Positions 8,501 to 16,271 of a DNA stretch of 24,016 bases are shown in pieces. The DNA comes from Paulinella micropora (Eukaryota; Cercozoa; Imbricatea; Euglyphida). The stretch spans positions 514,381 through 538,396 of the forward strand of contig BJOX01000327.1 of assembly GCA_009731375.1 (NCBI GenBank), read 5' to 3'. Within the stretch, counting starts at the first letter, position 1, and each line of letters begins with the position of its first letter. Under the pieces are notes generated by a model that saw nothing but the letters and a program-made list of their open reading frames with translations, was not told where the DNA came from and made no database searches. The position numbers and the translations under genes were made by a program.

Positions 8501-9504
8501 AGGTTAGTCAGCCGTTCTCCGTTCGCATTAAGTAGTTCTGTTTTATAAATGATTTTGTCAGGAAATTCAACAATAACCAGATTGTATTTAATGTGATTAG
8601 CAAATGTATTAATTTCTGGTATCCCACACACATCCTTAATGACTTTCGCTTCATCGTGTAAAGCCTCTGCCATTTCCTGCTGTATCTTTCTTTTTCCCAT
8701 TAGTATTGTCTTGAATTTTGGATGTTTTTCAATTTTTGCTTTGACTACAACGATTGCTCGTGCTAAGCATAAGTTATCGCTGTTTGTAATACAGATTACT
8801 CCTTTCTTTCTGTATATATCCAATTTGTTCAAAACCTGTAGCCTTGTCCCGCCCGTCGGCATTTTAACAGATTTCAACACAAATTTTAATTTATCAAAGT
8901 TTATTCCGTTCTCATCCATGTAAAGACTTTCGTTGCTTTGAAATATTGCTGACAATCTTTCTAAAACTTTTTCAACCGAGATTTGATTAACTTTGTGCAA
9001 GCCTGTTGATACTTTTCCATAGTAATCAACAAACTCAATACCTAGGCTAACCTTATCTTCGGGTGCTTGTCGTTTTACAAAGTCGTTCAACACAATCTCA
9101 ATAAATCTTATCACATCGCGCATCGTGAATGATCGGAAGTTGCCGTTAATCCTTACCGCATATCGGCTTTCATTTATTCCTAGTTCGTGTTCCTTGCTGT
9201 CGTCCCTCATGATATCATAATTACCATACCGCAACAAGTCTCTGTAATTTTCTTTCATCTCTTTTTTCTCTTCAATCGTAGGTAAAGGTGGTGCTATTGG
9301 TATAGCATGGTGCTCAAAATACACCGCACCTCTTACTTGGTTCAAGTAGTTTTGGGCTGTCGGTGTATCAATTTTATACCCCCTTACCTTCGGTTTGATA
9401 TATAGCACATCCCGACCCCTGACAGACTTTATTTCGTAATTTATCTTATATTCCCTTAATCTATCCAACCTGTAGACCTTGCCGTTATACGTGTGTGTCT
9501 CCAT
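5504..9504 (-). pseudogene. polB: Protein-primed family B DNA polymerase, one frame displacement
   Basis: ATG 9502-9504 opens a 1,083-residue frame ending at TGA 6253-6255; a second frame, displaced by -1 and overlapping by 4 nt (ATGA), runs to 5504 (250 residues). Residues 360-457 are a Cys/His-rich, probably zinc-binding region. The proofreading exonuclease motifs follow: D475-x-E477, H527-N528...D533 and YCHSDVDI (653-660). Residues 752-776 carry VDGW...YEFYGCHWHGC, usual in this polymerase clade. Palm motif A is YIDICSLYP (872-880) and motif B is KLCLNSLWGKFGQ (1063-1075). Motif C, YHDTDSV, lies in the second part (residues 76-82). Motif C is essential, so the first frame alone would be inactive. 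The family replicates linear viral DNA from a terminal protein. The break is at a short A-run. A canonical -1 slippery heptamer is not obvious there, although reinitiation at the ATGA overlap cannot be excluded. Confidence 0.9.
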
Positions 9505-9600
9505 GTTTGATAATAGTATATCAAGGAAAATATAATTTTATAAAATTAAAATATTTGTCTGCCTCAATCGGTCGTCCCCTCGTGGCCTCGTGTGTGCCCC

Positions 9601-9609
9601 TATATATAA
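9601..9609 (-). promoter_or_regulatory. TATA-like element upstream of the polymerase
   Basis: TATATATAA, flanked by CC and GG so that it is nearly palindromic (CCTATATATAAGG), lies about 97 nt upstream of the polymerase ATG on the minus strand. It is the strongest TATA-like motif in the 165-nt space between polymerase start and the end of the AP2-like gene. Confidence 0.35.
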
Positions 9610-9641
9610 GGACCCTCCTTGTCTTTAAATGGAAATTCAGT

Positions 9642-9659
9642 GGTTTCCGCAGAGAAACC
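9642..9659 (-). terminator. Hairpin after the AP2-like gene
   Basis: GGTTTC and GAAACC form a 6-bp stem around a 6-nt loop, starting 10 nt beyond the stop at 9670 in the direction of transcription. A related hairpin (shared GGTTTC...AGAGAAAC core) lies at 10,534-10,568. Confidence 0.5.
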
Positions 9660-9669
9660 TTTTTGATTA

Positions 9670-10173
9670 TCAATACTTACCATACCCGCAACCGCAGTGG
9701 CAGTTATGTTCCATGTATCCACACATATTACATCTATCATCGTCATCTTTCTTTATTCTATCCATATACTCTTTGCTTGGCCTTGGAGGAACTGGAGGTT
9801 TTTCTTTTTCTGCTGAAATATGTTTCTGAGACTTCATATGTCGCGTTTTGTTTCCATTATGTATTTCAGCACCACATCCACACTTAAAATCTTTATGCTT
9901 CCAAATTTTCTTCTTTTCTTTTTTGATTATTCTTGTTTCTTTATCGTAATTAATTTTCCATTCCTCGTATTTAGGTATTATATTTTCCTCGTGATATTTC
10001 TTTGCTTCTTCCAATGCTTGCTCTTTTGATTTTTTCTTTCCGATACAGAAACTCTTACATATAACCTTTCCTCCTTCTCTCCATTGAACTTTTACCATTG
10101 GTCTCTTTTCGTTATTCTTTACCATAACACAACCTCTAGACATTCTAAATCTCTGAGTGTCTTCGTTTGTCAT
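9670..10173 (-). CDS. AP2-like DNA-binding protein with C-terminal zinc-finger motifs
   Basis: A 167-residue frame runs from ATG 10171-10173 to its stop at 9670. Residues about 14-65 (SRGCVMVKNNEKRPMVKVQW, then a basic strand and the EQALEEAKKYHEE helix) have the shape of an AP2/ERF-type DNA-binding domain, common in homing endonucleases, phage integrases and giant viruses. A long basic stretch follows. Residues about 96-119 (FKCGCGAEIHNGNKTRHMKS then QKH) give a C-x-C...H-x5-H finger of a type frequent in protist-infecting large DNA viruses. The C-terminus adds a Cys/His cluster (CNMCGYMEHNCHCGCG). No nuclease motif is visible, so a role in regulation or DNA binding is more likely than homing. 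It lies upstream of the polymerase on the same strand, 165 nt away. Confidence 0.6.
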   Translation of the reverse strand: MTNEDTQRFRMSRGCVMVKNNEKRPMVKVQWREGGKVICKSFCIGKKKSKEQALEEAKKYHEENIIPKYEEWKINYDKETRIIKKEKKKIWKHKDFKCGCGAEIHNGNKTRHMKSQKHISAEKEKPPVPPRPSKEYMDRIKKDDDDRCNMCGYMEHNCHCGCGYGKY

Positions 10174-10598
10174 CCTATATGTGTCTTTATTTTATTTCTT
10201 TAAATAATAATTATTTAGAGATAGCCGTTTTTCTTTCTTTGTCTGTCTGTATTTGTTATAAATAGATAGACGAAATAATGAATAACGGCTCTGAGTGGAA
10301 AAACACTTCTCACAATGTTATATTTTTTGACTGAGAATTTCTGGTAAAAAAATCCACCTCGTCGCCACGGCGCTAGTGCGCTGGTGCGCTGGCGCAAGGG
10401 CGCAGAATTTGATAATGACTGAAAGTCTAATCCACGAAGAAAAATAGAACGAAATTCATAATAAGAGAGATTTTAATGAAATTGTTGTTTTGAACTTAGA
10501 GAGAATAGGTAGCCTCAAAACACAATAACGGCTCTTAGTGTGGTTTCTGTAGAGAAACTTCACTGAAGATCCGTGCCGAAGTGGCCCCCTATACTACT
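10174..10598. other. Gene-free right end of the viral block with short repeats
   Basis: No credible gene was found. The stretch holds an AT palindrome at 10,201-10,217 (TAAATAAT-A-ATTATTTA) and an 8-bp tandem repeat near 10,369-10,392 (GCGCTAGT, GCGCTGGT, GCGCTGGC). A 17-nt direct repeat with one mismatch occurs at 10,281-10,297 and 10,524-10,540 (AATAACGGCTCT then KAGTG), and each copy is followed by a potential hairpin. This may be the subterminal region of the virus or the trailing side of a lost gene. The terminal inverted repeat could not be checked because the left end is outside the window. Confidence 0.5.
10534..10568. repeat. Hairpin related to the one at 9,642-9,659
   Basis: AGTG/CACT and GTTTC/GAAAC stems, with small internal loops, close on a 6-nt loop. 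CTT/AAG can extend the base with one bulge. It shares the GGTTTC...AGAGAAAC core with the hairpin after the AP2-like gene. Confidence 0.5.
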
Positions 10599-12234
10599 GA
10601 ACCATATGCAAATGTCACCTCACATATATATACAGAGTACAACGGGTATTCCTGGTGCGTTCCCAGTTGCGCCACACTTAACGAGATAAACAGAATAAGA
10701 TGATAAAAAACATATTCATATAATAAGTAGGTCCGACATTCGATCACATGATACAACACAATCTACCCTACTAACACAACCCACCAAGGCGAGAAGTCAC
10801 CCAACGCAAGGAAGCAACACACACATACATTGTATCAAGCATAAACACGTACAGCACACAACATACATCCCTCAACAACACCCCACGGCCGGATGCAGAC
10901 GGCAAAACTCACCAACGCATGCACACGTTAGCTAAGCTACACAGAATGAGCGTCATATAGCCCAGCTCCTTCCTAAACAAACAACCAACACACTGTCAAC
11001 CTCATTCAAAATGATATCATCACATAATACAAACGTATCAGCCTGTGATGACCATCACAATCTAAGTATGCACAACAACTACCAGACACTCAGTCAAGAC
11101 ATAACATTCCCACAACATCTCATTGAACAACCACACATTACCCACACTGAAAATGACTAAATACACGAAGTGGACGAATCAATACATCCACAGCACTACT
11201 TCACGTTAAGTCATCGATCAATACGCATAACGTGTGCAACACAGAGTAACACACACTCGTAAGGAACGCATAAGGGAATTGTACTAACTTCCTTCACAAC
11301 ACATCCAAATCAACATAATTCAACCCACAGCAGCACCTGACACTAACAAACATCCACTCAGCTTATAAAGACACTCCCCATACAGATATGATCGTCACCT
11401 TCCCAAACCACTCCCACTCACCACAATAAAACCACCTGTACACAACTGTATGACCTCAAACGCACACGCTGCTAGTGATCATTCATAATACAGACACTCC
11501 AATCCCTGTTATAACACATTAAGCTTCCACAATACACACTCTCATAGGTAGCATTTTGGCCACGTGTCCAAAGCTTAGAGTTGAGACTGCGTCCACACAG
11601 ACAGGTATAGCACTGCTTTATCTGATCCCCCTATGTAACATGTCTATGTGCAGGGCCCTTCAAAGTGTTCAGACGCGCAAACACATTGAGTATGAATTAT
11701 TGAACCGCCTTTCCTGATGCGTAGCAAGGCATTAGTAAAGTAATACAAATAATAGCGGCGAAAATAATTTGTAATTAATAATAGTTAAAATAACAACAAA
11801 AATCATCACACCCATGCAGTAACGTTACGAACTCATATTAATCATTGCTTCAAACATTCACAATTATCTAAATTAAGAACCGAAACCACCCCCCAGGGTC
11901 AGAAAGTCATACCTATCATAAAATCTGCACCTTGTTCCATTTTCTTTTTTTTTTAAATTAATCTCTCCATCCTTATTTTCGACGCAACGCCAGTCGTCAT
12001 GCAACACAACTCTTACCGATACTCCAACCCGCACCCTTCTCCTTTCTTTCCTCAAAATACATGAATCAGCACCTTCTCCCAATTAAATTTTTTATCCCAC
12101 GCAGCAACTTGCAACAAATCACTGTCTTATTAGATCCCATATCTATGTCTCATTTCCTCTCCACAGATCCGCCCGTCCCGTATCACACTTACAAGTAATC
12201 AAGTTACGCTACAAAACTTTACTGCATAACTAAA

Positions 12235-12250
12235 GGGTGGGTGGGTGGGG
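12235..12250 (+). other. G-quadruplex motif beside the 58-bp site, copy 1
   Basis: GGGTGGGTGGGTGGGG has four G-tracts with single-T loops, a classic very stable quadruplex pattern on the plus strand. It touches the 58-bp repeat that starts at 12,249. Confidence 0.75.
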
Positions 12251-12306
12251 ATAAAAAGTCCAAAAACAAGAATCTCTCTTCTTGTGTTCGAGGAACTTGC
12301 GAAAGT
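12249..12306. repeat. 58-bp candidate recombinase site, copy in left 2-kb repeat
   Basis: The site contains ACAAGAA and TTCTTGT as 7-bp inverted arms around a 6-nt spacer (TCTCTC). This is the arm-spacer-arm layout typical of tyrosine-recombinase core sites. It lies 431 nt past the recombinase stop in the direction of transcription. Matching copies lie at 17,522-17,579 and 21,028-21,083. Confidence 0.6.
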
Positions 12307-12728
12307 GACGAGAACACTAGGTGCATAAAGTCACATGTTTTATTACTTGCGCGACACATGTCGCAACTTTTCTAGTTATTCTTGTAGCATCATTTAGTTC
12401 TGATACCTTCAAATGGCTAGAAATGAGCTCATTCCAGAATTTCGTAATTTGATTTTAGGCCTGATGTGCCAAATTGGACCAAAACTTGTAATATTAATGG
12501 CAATCATTCATAGTCAGTCCTACCATATCAAACATGTTTGTGGAAACGGCTTCAAATGCCGAAATTCAGGCATTTACAATGTTCCGGCTTTTTCTCGTCT
12601 GAGGTCGCAAAATATGTGTTGTGTTACAATCTGTTCACACAAACACTACTTTGCTACCCTCTTCCTATGCTTGCATTCCCCTCCAGGTCAAAGGTAAGAA
12701 AGGCCCCGAAGCATAAAGAGAGAACAAT

Positions 12729-12734
12729 TTTATT
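12729..12734 (-). promoter_or_regulatory. AATAAA poly(A) signal after the recombinase gene
   Basis: AATAAA on the minus strand lies 2 nt beyond the TAA stop at 12737-12739. It is a plausible 3'-end signal for the retrotransposon transcript. Its placement would give a very short 3' UTR that ends before the 2-kb repeat. Confidence 0.45.
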
Positions 12735-12736
12735 GA

Positions 12737-13720
12737 TTAGAACGTATACAACGTCTTAGTCACAGCAAGCTTCTCAGTAAATGAATCATATACATATAGA
12801 AACACAGAGTCAGATTTCCATCTGCCATGTCTTTTCAACAGCCTCATTTCTATACCCGCCCTCGCAGCAGCAGTGCAGCCCCCCTTCCGTAAGGAATGAG
12901 TGCCGTACGGCGTTGGGTCCACCCCGATCCTCTGTAGCCACGAGTTCATAGTGTGGTTGACAGAGTTAGGTGACAGGTGGCTGGGTCCCACGCGCGAATG
13001 TGTCGGCAGCGCTGGAAATAAAGGCGCTTGTGGGTCATGCTTGTACATGTGGTTTTCGAACCATAACGTCATCCATACAAGTGCACACAAAGGCGACTTC
13101 CTATCGCCACTAATCACAATAGTATCACCCAACCTATACTGGTCTGTCTTACTCTTCTCGATATAAATAAACAATACCCAATCTCCTTCATACTTCTCCA
13201 CCCACACATCCTGAACGCATAACGCCACTGCCTCCTCACGGCGTAGGAAGCCAAGGAACATAATAATAATCATAGTTACATCTCTTAAATCACACCAGCT
13301 GGCAGGATCCATCACGGTAATAAAGCGAAGCAACATGGAAGTCGGGATAGGGATTTTGCCTACTGGTGGCCGAGCCATCCTAAGCACATACTTCCTAACC
13401 TCATACACCAGCTTGGTGTGAATTGGGTTGGTGACAGAATCAGTCATCGCATATTGACTAGAGATGGCCGACAACTTGTACTTAATGGTGTTCTGAGCAT
13501 AACGCATGTGCGAGAGTAGGTAGATGCAGTATGCCGCAACCTGTTCAGGTCTCGCGGGGAACGCAGGTAGGCCCATAGTTGCACTCCACTTTTCCCAATC
13601 ACGTATTGCATATGCGTATCCCCTCGCTGTGTTACGCGGTTTCGCCGCTTGTACAAAGGCTCGACAAAAGACTTCAAGTCTTTCCAACAATTTCTCCTCA
13701 CCGCCACGGTTGTCCACCAT
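12737..13720 (-). CDS. Tyrosine recombinase of the retrotransposon
   Basis: An intact 327-residue frame starts at ATG 13718-13720 and ends at TAA 12737-12739. Residues 10-110 form the helical core-binding region. The catalytic domain shows Arg160/161 in FLGFLRREEAVAL, a candidate lysine in IEKSKTDQ (about 189-191), His275-x-x-Arg278 in THSLRKGG, His298 in KRHGRW, and the nucleophile Tyr309 or Tyr311 in FLYVYDS. All catalytic positions of the R-K-H-R-H-Y set are therefore present. In YR retrotransposons the enzyme inserts the circular cDNA into the genome. It follows the RT gene after a 42-nt gap, in another frame, so it is probably translated from a spliced or reinitiated message. It resembles the short recombinases of Ngaro/DIRS more than bacterial integrases. 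Confidence 0.9.
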   Translation of the reverse strand: MVDNRGGEEKLLERLEVFCRAFVQAAKPRNTARGYAYAIRDWEKWSATMGLPAFPARPEQVAAYCIYLLSHMRYAQNTIKYKLSAISSQYAMTDSVTNPIHTKLVYEVRKYVLRMARPPVGKIPIPTSMLLRFITVMDPASWCDLRDVTMIIIMFLGFLRREEAVALCVQDVWVEKYEGDWVLFIYIEKSKTDQYRLGDTIVISGDRKSPLCALVWMTLWFENHMYKHDPQAPLFPALPTHSRVGPSHLSPNSVNHTMNSWLQRIGVDPTPYGTHSLRKGGCTAAARAGIEMRLLKRHGRWKSDSVFLYVYDSFTEKLAVTKTLYTF

Positions 13721-13762
13721 ATCCCCTTACACCCTCGCCCTTCTGCAATATACCTACACACA

Positions 13763-15994
13763 TCATAACATCCCTGTAATAAGGTGAATAATATTACTTA
13801 TCAACAGCCACAAATAAACATCAAAATATATCGCAAACCATCCCTTGCTACCTAGCCCATGTCTGAAGTCGAATAGAGCAGCTGTCATAGACCACGTAGG
13901 ACGCTTCACGTACATAGGATGTCTACTCCAGGTAGGTTGCAAGGTGTACTCAGCTGGTGGTAGATCAATCACTTTTCTTCCATATTCCACCACATACACC
14001 CACCACGTGCGCGCCGGCCACACAGGTAGAACTAACACAGCCGCCGCACGCGCATTCATTAAATATTCAATCGCACTTGCAATCCTGTTGAAGTCAGGGA
14101 CATACACCAGTCCACCATCTCTTATATAGTCAGGTGCGTTGGCCATCACCATCTCGTACACATCCCTTCTCATGTAGATATCTTTCATAGACAGCGCCTT
14201 CGACGCGCCGTCAGCTTCACTGTTCAGGTCCCTTGGAATCCAGTTCCAGACTGCCTTGATATCATACGCATTCAAAATAGTCCATATATGCTTGATAATG
14301 TCATTCTGAACAGGAACAGGTCCGCCGCCGTTGATTAAGTTCCTCACGGCAGGCAATGAGTCTAAGTCAAATCTCACACACTTATGTCCCAACTTCTCAC
14401 CAAACTCACTTAGCAATGAAATGACACCATGCAGCTCCCGTAATGTTGATGATGTGCCCACTAGGTGGCCCGGTAGCGGGATGGTAAGTTTGTCACCCCC
14501 ATACACGACACCGGTAGCTAGCTCACCTGTGTCTACCCGCACAAACATATCTTCCGCATAGTTAACTATCGGTCGCTTACATCTCGACTGATCACCCAAC
14601 CACTCCGCCCAAAATTCAACCTCAGCTTTCGCGCCCGCATCAATTATTACATACTCAGCAGCCCGCACCCGCGCTGTATTCATACAGCCATATAGAGAGC
14701 GGGTCCAAGCCTGTGCCGGCTCCAATGCGATCGATAGCGAGACTATTCTACCCACCTCTCTCTCTAGCTCCTCTAGCTTAATAAAGCCTCCTTCCTTCAG
14801 CCTAGCATTGAATTCTGCCCACATATTATGCATGAGTGCCCGCTTGTGGTCAGGCACCTCATATGTCATCCCCTTAGTGTTAATCATAACACCCAAAGAT
14901 TTCACAACAAACTCACCCTCCCATCTGCACTTCTCATTTAATCCCCATCCAAGAATAGTCAGAAAAAGTCTCACACAACTCGCCAGTTCATTCATCACTT
15001 TACCTGGCGCACTCCACAGAAAGTCGTCAAGGTATGCTAGCACCAGTACGCCCAAAAATCTCAGAAACGTAACCATAGGTCGGGTGGTCTTGTGAAACCA
15101 AAAGGGAGCATTCCTAAGTCCGAATGTCATAACATTCGAGGTGTAGTATTTCCCTTTATGGAAAAAGCCCATGAATTTTCTCGCACTCTCTGACATCCTT
15201 AGGGAGTAATATGCAGATGCTAAATCTGTCACAATCATTGAAAAATCCTCTCTTACTACCTTGTCTGAATCTCTCTTCAGTGTCTCCAATCTGAACTGGT
15301 TGACAGCATTGAACTTGCCTAGATATCTCTTGTCGTGACATACTCTTGCCTTTCTCACGCCGAGCGGATCTATCTCCACCTGCATCGGTTCGACCAACCA
15401 TAGCATTTCAGGCTCTTCTTCCTTAAAGTTACCTAATGTTACATTTCTGCGCACAAACTCATCAACCAGTTGCTGATTCGCAAAGTACGTTGGATGATTA
15501 CGAAAAAATTTCCTTTCAGGAATGTGTTGTCCTTCAAACCTAAAATCAAGTCCATACGCAATCCAGGAAATGACAACACTTGAAGTTCCCATCGACTTCC
15601 AATAACTAAGCTGTCTCCTTAGCCTATCAGGCCCGGCCGATGTGTCTGCCCATGGGTTTCCTTTGTTGAGCTCACTTCCTAACTTTATCATAGTTTCAAG
15701 CGCCTGCCGCAGTGTCATGTCCCGATATAGATCAAGGCTTACCTGCGGTTGTTTGATCAGATTCTCAACGAACTCTATTCTGTCCTTAGCCTCTACTGTA
15801 GTTGGTAGGCCCGGGCAAGACGAATAAGTGTGAAACTTTTGTTTGCAAAAACTGCACACCATGCATTGCCGTTGATCATACCACACGCAGCGTTTCGGGA
15901 ACTGGCCAAGTGACTGCCTTATCCTCTCCACCGGTTCATTAATACTGCCGTATTTCAGGCATATCAGCCCCTCTGTCCGGATAATATACTTCAA
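13763..15994 (-). CDS. Reverse transcriptase-RNase H polyprotein of the YR retrotransposon
   Basis: An intact 743-residue frame starts at ATG 15992-15994. Residues 44-60 hold a small Cys/His motif (C-x2-C-x2-C...H...C). The RT spans about 195-380: motif A TDLASAYYSL with Asp257, FGLRNAP at 291-297, and the active-site YLDD at 321-324. RNase H spans about 480-600 with Asp488 (VRVDTG), Glu520 (TLRELHG), Asp543/545 (RFDLDSL) and Asp595 (SEADGASK). The tail after about 620 has the VLPVWPARTWW pattern seen after RNase H in DIRS/Ngaro-type elements. No aspartic protease and no methyltransferase domain were seen. A gap of 277 nt separates it from gag, so expression through splicing or a separate start is likely. 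All catalytic residues are present. Confidence 0.92.
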   Translation of the reverse strand: MKYIIRTEGLICLKYGSINEPVERIRQSLGQFPKRCVWYDQRQCMVCSFCKQKFHTYSSCPGLPTTVEAKDRIEFVENLIKQPQVSLDLYRDMTLRQALETMIKLGSELNKGNPWADTSAGPDRLRRQLSYWKSMGTSSVVISWIAYGLDFRFEGQHIPERKFFRNHPTYFANQQLVDEFVRRNVTLGNFKEEEPEMLWLVEPMQVEIDPLGVRKARVCHDKRYLGKFNAVNQFRLETLKRDSDKVVREDFSMIVTDLASAYYSLRMSESARKFMGFFHKGKYYTSNVMTFGLRNAPFWFHKTTRPMVTFLRFLGVLVLAYLDDFLWSAPGKVMNELASCVRLFLTILGWGLNEKCRWEGEFVVKSLGVMINTKGMTYEVPDHKRALMHNMWAEFNARLKEGGFIKLEELEREVGRIVSLSIALEPAQAWTRSLYGCMNTARVRAAEYVIIDAGAKAEVEFWAEWLGDQSRCKRPIVNYAEDMFVRVDTGELATGVVYGGDKLTIPLPGHLVGTSSTLRELHGVISLLSEFGEKLGHKCVRFDLDSLPAVRNLINGGGPVPVQNDIIKHIWTILNAYDIKAVWNWIPRDLNSEADGASKALSMKDIYMRRDVYEMVMANAPDYIRDGGLVYVPDFNRIASAIEYLMNARAAAVLVLPVWPARTWWVYVVEYGRKVIDLPPAEYTLQPTWSRHPMYVKRPTWSMTAALFDFRHGLGSKGWFAIYFDVYLWLLISNIIHLITGML

Positions 15995-16271
15995 GAGTCT
16001 ACATTGCCAATCAAGTGTCCTATATATATAAAAGAAGAATTTAATAATCTAACCCGGACTGTCAGCAGCATTAATATTAATGTATAAAATAATTCCAAGT
16101 TTGAAAAGAAAACTGATTTAATAAACTTAATACCAAGCCACCTATAGGTCGACCAGTCTCGACCATATATCAATTCAATCGGCTCCTACGTTACTGAACC
16201 GATACCGAGCCAAATAATATTATCACTGCTTTACCAGACAAGTAGCCACCATGCACGTCAATAATGTTCCT
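15995..16271 (-). other. AT-rich spacer between gag and RT
   Basis: No credible gene. The spacer contains a palindrome ATTAATATTAAT near 16,070 and a TATATATATA run near 16,020, just upstream of the RT start. These could be a promoter for the RT gene, or part of an intron joining gag to RT. Confidence 0.3.

Larger units (their letters stand above)
1..10598. mobile_element. Endogenous Polinton-like / adintovirus-like DNA virus, left end outside window
   Basis: The block combines an adenain-like protease, a penton-like protein, a probable double-jelly-roll capsid protein and a protein-primed family B DNA polymerase, the hallmark set of Polintons/Mavericks, adintoviruses and Polinton-like viruses. 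Structural genes run on the plus strand and replication-type genes on the minus strand, converging near 4,480. No retroviral-type integrase or FtsK/HerA-type packaging ATPase is present; either could lie left of position 1. No terminal inverted repeat was identified. The right limit is set only by the start of the 2-kb repeat at 10,599, so that element may interrupt the viral right end. Several genes are broken, which suggests a resident copy rather than an active virus, unless the breaks are assembly errors. Confidence 0.85.
10599..12611. repeat. 2.0-kb direct repeat, copy 1
   Basis: This 2,013-bp stretch recurs in the same orientation at 19,378-21,388. By eye only three differences were seen: one A/T change at the T-run near 11,955, a 2-bp CT difference near 12,276-12,279 and a T/G change near 12,476. 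Identity is therefore above 99%. It is AC-rich on the plus strand and has no credible gene. It contains a G-quadruplex motif and one copy of the 58-bp candidate recombination site. In the sense of the enclosed retroelement genes it lies downstream of the recombinase. The edges are not TG...CA as in ordinary LTRs. Confidence 0.9.

Noticed and set aside
10360-10400. CRISPR-like or microsatellite array at the GC-rich repeat
   Set aside because: Only three 8-bp units with no spacers; a small tandem repeat.
12413-12697. Plus-strand frame starting MARNELIPEF, with a matching frame at 21,190-21,426
   Set aside because: Both lie in the 2-kb direct repeat, so their similarity only reflects the repeat. 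They continue into different sequence past the repeat edge and show no known domain.
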